Source: Aphelenchoides besseyi
Lineage: Eukaryota; Nematoda; Chromadorea; Rhabditida; Aphelenchoididae
Direction of reading: 5' to 3'
Length of the DNA: 64,000 nucleotides
Assembly: GCA_024699855.1 (NCBI GenBank)
Contig: JAMPIQ010000001.1
Span: 3,100,001-3,164,000, forward strand
Positions 12,733-24,864 of the stretch are shown one piece after another; position 1 is the first letter of the stretch; every line of letters starts with the position of its first letter. The translations under genes and the position numbers were made by a program. The notes beneath the pieces are model-generated. The model was not told where the DNA came from and did not search any database. It saw nothing but the letters and a program-made list of their open reading frames with translations.

Positions 12733-13416
12733 TGACCACCGCGACGTCCAAAATTTCGCTCGTTGGTCGAAACGTGATTGAAAATTCTACAAAGAAAATT
12801 ATTTTTAAAAAATCAACAAAAAATAAAAAGCGAAAAAGTCCAAATAAGTCGAATGTTTTTGCGTTGATCCGCTTCAAGTATTAACGGCCATATTTCCGCC
12901 ACGCGATCGAGACTCAACGGCCAAAAGCTCGACAGCAGGCGATTCACGTTCACAACAGACACTTTCGGTTTGAGAGCCGAGTGACGAGCGGTTTCAGACG
13001 ACGGCCTCGTTCCGTCTCAATCCACGGACACTCTCGAACAAAAGACACACACATGTCCATCTATTGCCGCATCCGACAAAATGAAATTGCATTTCGCGCA
13101 CTTGTTTGTTGTCTTCGTTTTAAGTTTATTGGCCGTTTGGGCGGAAAAGGCAAATGCATTGAAAATATCGATTCAAAACTTCAATATTTATTTTTGATAA
13201 ACTAAAAAAAGCTGTAAACCAAACTGCTGTATTAAGGACTGCAGCTGTACAGCAATGAGTTACCTCGAGCTGAACTTTGAAAGGATTATGATCACCGCAG
13301 AAAAAGCGAATGAGCAAGAGACAAACGCACAGAACTTGAGTTCCCACTAATAAGCTGCGTTAATAACCTGCGCGTTCGCACCATTCTACGTCCACTACTA
13401 GTTGTCCTACATCACG
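12733..13416. promoter_or_regulatory. Divergent upstream region between dishevelled (-) and the next gene (+)
   Basis: No splice-supported exon is seen. It should hold both promoters and 5' UTRs. The motif GAGACTCAACGGCCAAA at 12909-12925 resembles one upstream of CCT1 (9508-9524). Confidence 0.4.
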
Positions 13417-14612
13417 ATGATGAACGGAAATACCATGGCGAAAACCGAACACAATGTCATGGGAAGATTCAAAGTATTTCGAACTTATTCTAACTATTCG
13501 TTTGATGGTCGCTACTTGATATCGCATACGGCTTCAGATTTGATTCTAACTGATCTATTTCACCAGAAAAAAATGTAAATTGACTTTTTGGATTCTTTAA
13601 CTTTAAGTTCAGGGAACTTCGCATCGATCTTTCATCGGCAAATTCCGTAGGATTGCCATTAGGTGATAGCGAATTTTATTGGATTCGCACTCTCTATGCG
13701 TTGGATACGCATACGATGCTCATACTGTTTGGTTCACAAACCTCACAGTATTTGGCTTTTGGAGTGATCGACTTCGAACGTTCGTCAGTGGTCATCGATC
13801 AAATCGTCGTTCTACATGTTGAACATGGTTTCGGGTTCAAACGTTGGCTCCCACTGACAAGTACCCCAAACTTGCACGAAGGATTAATCTTGAAGTTGTT
13901 CAACGACAGTGAAGAGAGCTACTTCATGGTTAAAATGGAATCTGGCAACCAACTACGTGCGTCTTCGATTCATGTACCATTCGCAATGAAAACTTTTGCA
14001 TGTTGCGACGGCTTTCTTTATGGCTTAGTCGAAAACAACGACGACGACAATCGACCAATCGAATTGGTCAGATTTTCGCTCCACAATGGCGAACATGTTC
14101 ATCGGCGGACAATCGATTGGCAAGTAATTGATTCTGAGTTTATGGTAAGATCCTTCTTCTCAAACACTTAGATTGCATCTTTAGGCTTACTCAATGGACA
14201 ATCCCAATCGTTCGTGCGTTATCGGAAGAACCCTGTTCGTCGTGAGCTTTTGTGAAAAAGAAAGTAAGAACAAAATCTACTCGCTGGATTTGGATAAGTT
14301 GGAATGGAAGGAAACGAAGATCGCGTCGGAAAATCCAATTTTTGAAATTGGTGGAAGTGATGGAATTCGAACGCTCATCGTTTTTACTGAGCACGACATG
14401 TTAACAGAAAACGTCGAACGATTTGTCTTCAAGTGAGTTGGAAGTAAAGCAACATTTCAATAGGAAACAATTTCAGTGAACCCGACAAGCTTTCCGATTT
14501 AGCTTGGATGCAATTGGCACGAATCTTCGACGCGAAACCTTCGGCCTACAACTTCATTCTCAGTCAAATGCCAGCAACTCTCAAGCAAAAATGTTTGTTT
14601 CCAAAGTATTAA
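13417..14612 (+). CDS. Unrecognised protein, possibly beta-propeller-like
   Basis: Four exons join in frame: MMNGNTMAKTEHNVMGRFKV at the start, an exon boundary near 13574-13612, then two long exons and a last exon ending LKQKCLFPKY at 14612. Segments such as NKIYSLDLDKLEWKE, SCVIGRTLFVVSFCEKE and KTFACCDGFLYGLVENND look like kelch- or WD-type blades, but no complete repeat motif is visible, so no function is claimed. There is no signal peptide or membrane segment. The last exon and 3' UTR (14513-14698) are duplicated 8.8 kb downstream at 23329-23508, on the far side of the rDNA unit. Confidence 0.7.
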
Positions 14613-14698
14613 CTTTTGTTTTTGTTGTAAACTTCAATATGTGTTAATCGATAAAGTGCTTGAATGTTATAGTTCAGTTTTGAGCAATTAGAACTTGT
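14513..14698 (+). repeat. Gene-end duplication, copy A
   Basis: Last exon and 3' UTR of the gene ending at 14612. It matches 23329-23508 in the same orientation, with near-identical blocks such as ACCTTCGGCCTACAACTTCA and TGTTAATCGATAAAGTGCTT. Confidence 0.85.
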
Positions 14699-15589
14699 TT
14701 TGTGAATTTGCTAGACAAATCAACTACAATATGTTCAACGTCAACTTTTAATCAGTCTTGCGGTTTAGACTTTGGTTTAGTTGAGCGTCGAACAGAGTGC
14801 TAGATAAGGTTGTAATCAAAACCGAAATCTACAAATGCGATCAAAAACCTTGAGCTCGAGATTTTATTCTTCAGATGTTTAGCTTTCTTTGAGAAATCGA
14901 CCAACTGATCATTAGAAACTCTTTTGCCTTATCCGTTCACTCATTATCAAATCATCACAAAGTAGCATACTTGGAAATCGCTTAAACTTGAGTTCACAAT
15001 GTTGCTTAAAATTGATCTTGGTGGCTGTAAATCGCATGAACATTGTAGTCCAAACATAGTTTGTAGCAACAAACGAAATTATAACAGAGAAGATTATTGG
15101 ATGTTCGAAAAGCCCACTTCGAATAACTGTCATTCGAGAACCATTGACTATCGAAACGCGCGGTTAACAGGACAAGTGAAATGTTTTGACTCATTTCTAC
15201 AGATTTCGAGGTCGAGCAGCTGACATTCAATTAAGAGAACGGTATTTTGAGTTGACGCGAACTCGTTTGGTTTGAATTCAAATCATTAAAAATGCTTGTG
15301 TGGCTTGTATTGAATTAAAAAAGAATGAATCACAGGTGCTATTAAACAGTCAACTAACTCAAGTTTTGAATTCATTCGCCACTCCTTTAGGATTCTGAAG
15401 AAATAACCGATTCGCCTTCAATGAAAATCTGTTTATTAGCAAAACTAGTACAAGTGTAAACACGCGGGATACAATAATTGGGAAATGAGTGATAAAAGAA
15501 GGCCCAACTGCTGACTCGTCGTGAAAGTCAACAATCGGACTAAAGTCTGTATGTAGAGGATACAATAATGAAGTGGACGAAAACAGATT
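14613..15589. other. Intergenic, between the propeller-like gene and the 28S 3' end
   Basis: Holds the 3' UTR of the upstream gene (duplicated portion up to about 14698) and the putative rDNA 3' external spacer/terminator. No coding exon is seen. Confidence 0.45.
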
Positions 15590-16008
15590 CATCCGATCAA
15601 AGGGTAGTCTCAACAGATCGCAGTGTAAAGACTGCTCTGCTGCTTACAACCCCTTGACCAGTAGTCAAGTCGTATTCAAGCGATCTTGCACCCCGACATT
15701 ACACCACACAAAGTCGTATGGAATCGACAACCAAGCGGTAGTTAAACCACGAGGCAAGGTCAACTATGGGGTTTGAGCTACGCCGCACGCGAGTGCAACG
15801 CATAAGAGTACCGCCCGACACCGGGGCACGAGAGTATTGTCAACCTGACTAGACGGGCTTCCAACTTAGAGGCATTCAGTTGTAATCCCCCAGATGGTAG
15901 CGTCGCACCAGCGTCCGATCGGACGAGCGCATAAACCAATTGTCTGAACCTGCTGTTCCTCTCGTACTAAGCAGGATTACTATTGCAACAACGAATTCGA
16001 CAGTAGGA

Positions 16009-16055
<47 letters not shown>

Positions 16056-16097
16056 ATTAGTGGGTGAACAATCCAACGCTTTGCGCATTCTGCTACG

Positions 16098-16135
<38 letters not shown>

Positions 16136-16158
16136 AACGTCGCTATGGACGCTTGGCT

Positions 16159-16205
<47 letters not shown>

Positions 16206-16573
16206 GTAAACTTTACAAATCAAAAGGATCGATAGGCCACGCTTTCGCGGTCTGTATTCGTACTGGAAATCAAGATCAAGTAAGCTTTTGTCCTTTTACT
16301 CTACGTAAGGTTTCCGTCCTTACTGAGCTTACCTTAGGACACCTACGTTACTGTTTGATAGATGTACCGCCCCAGTCAAACTCCCCGCCTGACACTGTCT
16401 TCGGCGCGGGTCGTCCGTTCGCACGAACTTAACACCAAACACAAGCACACCGCGAAGGCGTGCGTTTCCCGTCTAACCGAATAAGTAAGGAAACGATGAA
16501 AGTAGTGGTATTTCATTGGCGTGCCGAAACACTCCCACTTATGCTACACCATGCATGATTCTTCACAAAGTCA

Positions 16574-16611
<38 letters not shown>

Positions 16612-16623
16612 GTCTTTGCCAAG

Positions 16624-16657
<34 letters not shown>

Positions 16658-16690
16658 TTAGGGACAGTGGGAATCTCGTTAATCCATTCG

Positions 16691-16769
<79 letters not shown>

Positions 16770-18872
16770 AATCAAATTTCCTTAATATAACATTCAGAGC
16801 ACTGGGCAGAAATCAGAGACGGTCAACGTCTTTCGAAGACCATCCGTCTCCTCTGTTTTAATTAGACAGTCGGATTCCCCGAGTCCGTACCAGTTCTAGA
16901 TACGCTCGTTAAGCGTCTACCGCAACTCGCCGACAACCGCGAAGCCGTCGGGAGCGAAGCCGAAGCCTTCCACCGTCGGACCACGCCACTAGCCCACGCG
17001 GTCTTGCGACCACGCAGTCACGGACGCATTCCAACGGCCTCACGCAACGACCCGATAGACCCGAGCTCTAGAGCCAATTCTTTTCCCAAAGTTACGAATC
17101 TAATTTGCCGACTTCCCTTATCTACATTATTCTATCAACTAGAGGCTGTTCACCTTGGAGACCTGCTGCGGATATTGGTACGAACGAGCGAGAAATTCAT
17201 CGAGCCTCCCCTGCCTTTTCACGGACCACATGAAGCACTCGGAATGGCGCCGTAACCGCGCCACTCTACAACCCCAACAACCATATCTCCGGATGAACCG
17301 ATTCCACGGTCACGCGAGTTTAAACCAGAAAAGAGATCTCTGGTCCGGGCCTCATGCAGCGTCGACAGGTTCGTTTGCGTTGCCGCGCTCGTCGACGCCG
17401 AAGCGACGACATCTCCTCGTCTCGATGCGGGAATATTAACCCGCTTCCCTTTCGGCACACGCGACGCAATCCACAAGTGGAAGTTGAACGTCGCCACTTC
17501 AAAACCAGCCTTAGCCTGTGCCTTAGGATCGATTAACCCACGTACAATCACTGTGCACGCGGAACCCTTCTCCACTTCAGTCTTCAAGGATCTCACTTGA
17601 ATATTTGCTACTACAACCAAGATCTGCACTCGTGACGGCTCCAGTCGAGCTCACGCTCCGCACCTTCGACGCCATCACGACAACCTTCCTACTCGTTGAG
17701 AGATTGGGCACCATCTCAAACAACGGCCGAGTATAGGTCCTCCGCTCCAGCGCCATCCATTTTCAGGGCTAGTTGCTTCGGCAGGTGGGTTGTTACACAT
17801 TCCTTAGCGGTTTCCGACTTCCATGGCCACCGTCCTGCTGTCTATAGCAACCAACACCTTTTATGGGGTCTAATGAGCGGAGAGTCTGGCACCTTAACTC
17901 GGCGTTTGGTTAATCCCACATCGCCAGTTCTGCTTACCAAAAATGGCCCACTTGGAGCACATGCAATCAAAGTCGCGTGTTCAAATCGAGAAACACCGAC
18001 ATCATAACCATTTAGAGTATGAGAATAGTTTGAGAATAATACATCCCAATGACTCTAATCGTTCGCTTTACCGAGTATATCTGCTTCGATTGTGCACCAG
18101 CTATCCTGAGGGAAACTTCGGAAGGAACCAGCTACTAGATGGTTCGATTAGTCTTGCGCCCCTATACCCAAATCAGACGATCGATTTGCACGTCAGAACC
18201 GCTTCGGACTTCCACCAGAGTTTCCTCTGGCTTCATCCTGTTCGGGCATAGTTCACCATCTTTCGGGTCTCAAAGCGTACGCTCAACCTCCGCAACAGAA
18301 CAAGTCCTAGTCACGGGGCGATGTTGCGCGCCGGACGTCGAAACGCCCAACGCTCACATCGTCGACATCCAATGTCTCACTTTCATTACGCCTTTGAGTT
18401 TCGCAGCTCAATGACTCGCGTACACCTTAAACTCCTTGGTCCGTGTTTCAAGACGGGTCGAATGGGTGACCGACTATACACCGAGTCGAGTGCCGGGGCA
18501 ACGAACGCCGATCGTAGGCCGCGGAAACGAAAGACACATGTGCCATCCGCAACCACAACTCACAACCGACGCCCATCGCGAATTCACCCGCACTCCACAA
18601 CAGCGAGCCAACATCACCTGCTATCCGAACGCACAGGATTCTCGAGTCCGAAAACCCGAGTCCTCTATACGCCCTTCCGGCAGCGACATCGACCCACTCG
18701 GCGCACTCCGCACGCAAATGCATCCAACGAGCACAACAACAACACTCCTAGACAACCTTGCGGAATGTCGTCGAAGCGATTGCAGTGTCGCGGGATTGAA
18801 TACGCACAAGATACGTCAGCTCCATTCGCTTCCATTATATCGGTTTCACGTTCTCTTGCACTCTCTTTTCAA

Positions 18873-18905
<33 letters not shown>

Positions 18906-19255
18906 TGCTATCGGTCTCGTGGTCGTATTTAGCCTTAGGTGAAGTTTACCACCCGCTTTGGGCTGCGTTTCCAAACAACCCGACTCCCAGAGAAACGAAT
19001 TCGTCGACGCCGTTCGGCCGTACTGGTGTGAAACCATCTGTGCAGCCGCTTTCCAGCGAAACTTGGACCAAACACACGCCGACGATGCTCGCTCTCCAAA
19101 CGCTACACCGACACTCGTCCGTCAGAACGAGCGTCTTAAGCGCTGAGCTAGTCCCTTTTCACTCGCAGTTACTGGGGGAATCCTTGTTAGTTTCTTTTCC
19201 TCTGCTTACTGATATGCTTAAGTTCAGCAGGTGGTCATACGCAACTCAGGTGGAT
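15590..19255 (-). rRNA. 28S (large subunit) ribosomal RNA
   Basis: On the minus strand the conserved core is present. The 5' region has CTGCTGAACTTAAGCATATC at about 19205-19225. The R2/I-PpoI target neighbourhood lies at 16700-16745, the sarcin-ricin loop AGTACGAGAGGAACAG at about 15956-15971, and a 3' end resembling the family terminus near 15590. The length of about 3.65 kb is normal for a small animal LSU. Both ends are estimates to within about 20 nt. One oddity is an extra G in the near-invariant CTCTTAAGGTAGCC site (read here as CTCTTAAGGGTAGCC, 16727-16729). No R1/R2 element interrupts the gene. Confidence 0.93.
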
Positions 19256-19567
19256 TTCAACCAATCAAATGGTCAGTGTCATCAATCGCACTGCCGACAT
19301 CCGAACAACAACTCGCAAAGACCTTCTCAATAACAGCCAAGCATCTCAATTGTGGAATCAAGTCACTCAAAGCCGTACAGATCAAAAGCCAATCGAATCA
19401 TGTTCCTTGCACATGGACATCGTTCGAACAGTACTAACAACGTAATCACAGGCATACTCCGAAGAATACGCCACCAAAGCGAACACGTCAACTGCATTCC
19501 GTGGGGAAGAGTCGACGATTCGATGGCGAAAACCATTACACAATGCATTTGGCTTCCCTTTCCATGA
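19256..19567 (-). other. Internal transcribed spacer 2
   Basis: The interval between the 3' end of 5.8S and the 5' end of 28S, removed during rRNA maturation. No conserved element was recognised in it. Confidence 0.75.
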
Positions 19568-19726
19568 AAACACCCTGAGCTGCGTATGTCGAAGGGCAGA
19601 ACCCGACGACGCAATATGCAATCGAAAACAAGGCACTCGTAATATCTGTAATTCGTGCTTATTAACGCAATTCACTGCGTTCTTCATCGACCCACGAGCC
19701 AAGTGATTCACCGACATAACTTGCTC
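19568..19726 (-). rRNA. 5.8S ribosomal RNA
   Basis: The minus strand reads ATCACTTGGCTCGTGGGTCG, then ATGAAGAACGCAGTGAATTG, which is the universal 5.8S core that pairs with 28S. The family ATCACT.GGCTCG block is kept with few changes. The length of about 158 nt is normal. The 3' end near GACATACGCAGCTCAGGGTG is estimated. Confidence 0.92.
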
Positions 19727-20007
19727 GATTAGTTGGCATTGAATGAATTGAAAATGGGTTGTTGGTTCTGGGTGCCCGACCGGGTCATCAACTCTAACAC
19801 CGCCGAAGCGGCGTCTACTATTGGACATCGTCGCAGCCACGGACGTGGAACACAACTGCTCAATCCAACATAGAGGCCCAGAGAAGCCGTTTGTGAGAAC
19901 TGAAATCTCATTGAAGAGACCAGCGACCGGGAAATACCGAGTGCTTCACGACGACCGTCGAATATCCGCACCACGGCACTCCCAACTCGATTGTTTGCTT
20001 CGATACC
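19727..20007 (-). other. Internal transcribed spacer 1
   Basis: The interval between the 18S 3' end and the 5.8S 5' end. No other feature was recognised. Confidence 0.75.
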
Positions 20008-20154
20008 TGATCTTGCAGCAGGTTCACCTACTGCAACCTTGTTACGACTTTTCCCCGGTTCAAGCCGTTGCGATTAAGCCACTTTCCAGCAAACGACATG
20101 CCGAAACATGAGCGAACGCCGGTCCGTGGATTTCTCGAAACAACTCAGTCCCGG

Positions 20155-20191
<37 letters not shown>

Positions 20192-20632
20192 ATCAATGCG
20201 AGTTGATGACTCGCATTTACTTGGAATTCCTCGTTCATGAGTGAAAATTTCAACACTCAATTCCAGCCATAATAATATCTCAACTGTTTGCCATCTCCTC
20301 TCGGAGTAGGACAATCACGCTGATACCACCATTGTAGCACGCGTGCGGCCCCGAACATCTAAGGGCATCACAGACCTGTTATTGCGCCATTTCTTGAGGC
20401 TAAGAACCACGAATCCCGCTAAGAAATGATCGTCGACAAACGAATCAATCGACGCACTAGTTAGCAGTCGGCGTCTCGCTCGTTATCGCAATAAAGCAGA
20501 CACTTCGTTAGCACGAACTAAGAACGGCCATGCACCACCATCCACCGAATCATGAAAGAGCTATCGGTCTGTCAATCCTCACGATGTGCTGGCCGGGTGA
20601 GGTTTCCCGTGTTGAGTCAAATTAAGCCGCAA

Positions 20633-20679
<47 letters not shown>

Positions 20680-21773
20680 TTTGCAACCATACTTCCCCCG
20701 GAACCGAAAGACTTTCGTTTCCGGAAACCCGCTCGCTTATGAACTCGAATCCACAAGCGAATTGGTAGTTGGCATCATTTACGGTCAGAACTAGGGCGGT
20801 ATCTAATCGCCTTCGAACCTCTGACTTTCGTTCTTGATTAATGAAAACACTCTTGGCAAATGCCTTCGCTTTAGTGCGTCTCGCTACGGTCCTCGAATTT
20901 CACCTCTCGCGCAGCGATACGAATGCCCCCGGCTGTTCCTGTTAACCATTGTTTCAGCCGACAAAACCAATAAAACTCGGCCGCAACCTTGTTCCATTAT
21001 TCCATGCACCGGTATTCAGTCGTAAGACCCGCCTTGAGCACTTAAGCCGTTCAAAGTAATCCTGCGCATCACCGACCCGAAGGCCCGAAAACGCGCAAAA
21101 TACCGCCCACGAGTGACGCCCGTTAAGACGCACCCCGAACGGTTCAACAATCCAACTATGAACTTTTTAACCGCAACAATAATTCTATGTATTACGAGAG
21201 CTGGAATTACCGCGGCTGCTGGCACCAGACTTGCCCTCTCGTAGATACTCGTTAAATTGTCTACATTGTACCCATTCCAATGTCCGACCTCAGAGAGAAC
21301 GGACTCGTTATTTCTCGTCACTACCTCATCGTATTGATATTGGGTAATTTTCGCGCCTGCTGCTATCCTTAGACATATTCGCCGTTTTTAAGGCGGATTC
21401 TCCGGAGTCAAACCCTGATTCTCCGTTACCCGTTAGAACCATGGCAGTCCAATACACTGCCAACCAGTTGATAGGGCAGATACTCGAATGAAACTTCGCC
21501 GACACAAGATCGTGCGATACGCAGTATTATCCAGAGTTAGCAAAAGGACTAACGAATAGTTTTGCTCCAATAATAGCACTGCAACCCGAAGGCCGCAGCT
21601 GTTCGCATGTATTGGCTCCAGAATTACCGCAGTTATCCATTTAAGTCATAGAACAAGTAGATTATATCTGTTGTAATGAGCCGTTCGCAGTTTCGCTTTA
21701 TAACGCTCTACTTACACATGCATGGCTAAATCTTTGAAAGAAACACATCAGTTCAGCCAGGATCAACCAGATT
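20008..21773 (-). rRNA. 18S (small subunit) ribosomal RNA
   Basis: The minus strand carries TGGTTGATCCTGG near the 5' end, the 530-loop GTGCCAGCAGCCGCGGTAAT, and TTGTACACACCGCCCGTCGC near the 3' end. The 1.77-kb length is normal. The start reads TCTGGTTGATCCTGGCTGAA rather than the usual CTGGTTGATCCTGCCAG. The 3' helix reads TTGCAG-GTGAACC-CTGCAA, changed on both arms relative to the common TTCCG/CGGAA pairing. Nematode 18S genes also vary at this 3' site. The text CGAAACTGCGAACGGCTCAT is nematode-like. Confidence 0.94.
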
Positions 21774-22300
21774 AGTGGGTTCGCCATTCGAAAATGTGCT
21801 CACTCACCGCGACTCCTCGAATGCACTCGATTCGTCGCCTCTGCCAACCGGGAGTCCGAATTGCTCGGCTCCCACAACCAACACCATCGCACTGCAAGAT
21901 CCCTGGTCGTTCGCACGACACTCGTCTCACTGCTTTCTCGAAACCGAGCACCCACCGCCAAGCGGGCGCTCGTTCGTCTTTTCGCTTACAACCGCCGTGA
22001 ATTCGAATAAAACCATCTTTCGATCGTGGAGCGCACCAGTCGACAGCGCCGAAGAGCTCTGGACACTCGAAAGCATCGCTCTTCGACCGACTGCCAACCC
22101 GCACGCAGCATTCAACGGGACCTCTCAGCAAACGCCGATTCTTCCCTTCCCCTACGAAATTGGAAAGATCTTCTCGCCCGTCAAATAACCGAACAGCGTG
22201 CGCCTTTTTTCCGCCCGCCAGCGGGGCGCTCAAATTCGAGTGCGTTTCGGATCGATGGATTTCTGTTCTTGTCCACATTGTAATTCAGATTGTTCTCCAT
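21774..22300 (-). other. rDNA 5' external transcribed spacer (approximate)
   Basis: GC-richer sequence directly upstream of 18S, probably the 5' ETS and part of the Pol I promoter region. Long open frames on both strands here reflect base composition and show no splice sites or family match. The upstream limit is not visible. Confidence 0.5.
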
Positions 22301-24864
22301 CAAAAGACCTTCAAAATGAACCCTCACTCGACTGTAAAAAACCAAAATTGACATCTCACCCGCCTTTCAACTTTAAAGCGCTTCCTTCATTTCGTGCATT
22401 TCATTTTGACTCTTCGTGACCACGAGACTTCTTGCTGCCTAAATTTTGTTCATTTTGATAGTCTTTTTTGTACAGTTTACTCACCAAACTTGAATCACTT
22501 TCAACTCCGCTCATTTCAAACTGAAAGACGACATTCAAACTCACACTCCAATTTCAATGTCCAATTCCAGTCTACAACCTCAATTCCCAATTTCTAAACG
22601 ACCTTTTAGTCAATCAACACCCGTGATTCGGTCGACTGATTGAAACTGACGTTCTTTATTCCGGCAACTACTCGCTCACTCGCTTCCGCAAACGAGCTTT
22701 TTTCCTTCCCACAAACAAGCGCTCTCCATTCTCGCAAACAAGTGCTGACCCGATTCCTGTCAACGAGCTCCTTTTCGACACTCGTTTCTGAGAGAGTAGT
22801 CTCCAACTTTGGTCAGAACACTGATGGAACGGCACGGCGAATGAATCTGAAAAACTCAAATCAATCCGATCGCAAAAACAACCACCACTCGCAACTTCCA
22901 AACAAGTCGAAATTAGAATAGAAACCGAATTGATTATGCATCTCGATGACTCCAAATCTCATGTACGGGCTTCTAATTCAAACACGATGACTGTTTGTTA
23001 TCTTTGCGATCCGCATAATACAACTTTAACCCCCAACTGCAATCAACAGACGGACTTGAAACTTGTCGTAATTGAAATCTACCCAGTTAGTCGATCGACA
23101 ACCGTTTGGTCGATTCATTGAAAGTGATTCGTGTGTTGGCGAGTTTACTCGAGAACATTTAATCTAATCGTTTTACCGGAATCGGCCTGTCGATGAAACC
23201 AGTTTGATTTTTCGGTTCATAAATTAGGCTTTTAAACATTGATTAATGACTGAATATGAACTTTTATTCAAAATCATATGCGCTAATGTCACCACTCAAT
23301 ATCTATTCTGGAGATCTCAACATCCAAGTTGGATCGAATCTTCGATGTCCGACCTTCGGCCTACAACTTCATTCTCAGTCAAATGCCAGCAAATTTCAAG
23401 CAAAGACGTCCGTTTCCATAGTCTTAACTTTTTTTATAAACTTCAATACGTGTTAATCGATAAAGTGCTTGAATGTTAGAGTTCAGTTTTGAGCAATTAG
23501 AACTTGTCGTAGTTGATAGGTTTGTTTGTTTAGCAAGTTCATCAAACATGTTTAGTGACCGTTCTCACCAACAGAGTAGATAGAAAACGGTTAAGCTTAT
23601 CAAATACTTGTGGTCAACAAGTTTGAAAATGAACATGAAAGTTTGCAAATGAATGCAATGGACTTCGAACAACAGAACTTGAGGACCACTGGCAATTAGT
23701 AAAATTCTTGTTTGAATAGTTGGAACTAAACGCTTTTTCGGGAACTTGTTTGTTATTATTGCTTCAAGTTTACTGGCTATTTGAAGTTATAATGGAGAAA
23801 TATGAACGTATTCATATATTATTTTAATACTGAAACATTCTGTGATTTCAGTTTTAACGCTCGAAATCTCGTAGTTTCTATTCGAACGACATGGAAGATT
23901 ACCAAGACCGAAATTAGTTTTTTAATTTCTTCGTTGCTTCCCACGTCCAATAATTGGAAAGACTTAATCCGCACGTAAACTATTGCGGAGTTCATGAGAA
24001 CGACTTCTGACATCTATTATGGATCGAAGACCGTACGCTCGTGCAAATTCGACAAACGGCTTAGCTTGGAAAACAATCGAGTGTGAGATGAAAAACTTTT
24101 CGTAGTTTATGGTCGGATTACTTTACTTTTTGTAGACGTATGGCAATTCGCGTAGAGGAACAGGGGGAATGTGACGTAGTTGACAAAAGGAAGTTAAAGA
24201 CACGACGAGAATTAAGCTAATCGTTGTTATTCACCGAAAGTCAGTTTGTGAATAAATTTTAACGGGCGCGCTAATGGTCCATGAAAAGGAAAGAGAGTGA
24301 ATTGCACAACGTTCCAGTTCGTTAAAAACGGCGTAGTTTCTTGCTGTTCACCGTATTTCTCTTGAAGCATTGTTTCAGAAAAATGACAGTCTCGCTTATT
24401 GTTGAAAAGTTAATTTGACTGTTGGAAGTATGTTGTTTGCTCATGCGAAAAGTATTAGCATAATCAATCGTGGAATTCTGGAAATTGAGGCAGGTAGCAG
24501 TGCAGTAGTTGGTTGGTTATCCTCTCACTTCGGGGTTTCGATCCGATGTCAAGTTTATTAATTTGGCCGCTCTTTTCAATCACAAGATATAGATTGGAAT
24601 TTCAATAACATAAAAACTCAAAAAAGATTTCATTCCGCATTTCTTTTATTTGAAATGACGTATTGGGCTTCGTAGTTACTTCGTAATCCGCTTTAAATGG
24701 ATCAAATCCGTCGCGTCCCCAAACACAGACCGCCGCCATACATTTCTGAATCCCTATGTGTGTCTATGAGGATTGGAACTTAGCCGCGAGATTCATTATA
24801 TTCACTTATTCATTTATTTTGTTAGTTTTAATAAGAAGTTTTGTTGAAGAAAAACGGCCACAAA
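22301..24864. other. Gene-poor spacer upstream of rDNA and before the GPCR gene
   Basis: Apart from the duplicated gene end at 23329-23508 no coding exon was recognised. A degenerate tRNA B-box-like string (GGTTTCGATCC) occurs at 24534-24544 but lacks a good A box. Confidence 0.45.
23329..23508 (+). pseudogene. Gene-end duplication, copy B (pseudogene fragment)
   Basis: Direct copy of the last exon and 3' UTR of the gene ending at 14612, with scattered substitutions and small deletions. The coding part no longer joins to upstream exons. It lies just beyond the 5' ETS side of the rDNA unit, so the rDNA is bracketed by copies A and B. Confidence 0.8.

Noticed and set aside
17004..18942. Several long open frames within the 28S gene
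   Set aside because: They overlap conserved rRNA sequence and have no codon or splice support; shadows of the rRNA.
21772..22283. 168-codon and other open frames next to 18S
   Set aside because: GC-rich external spacer; no family resemblance, and both strands are open.
24490..24556. tRNA-like segment with GGTTTCGATCC
   Set aside because: No matching acceptor stem, weak A box and a poor T-arm; not a functional tRNA.
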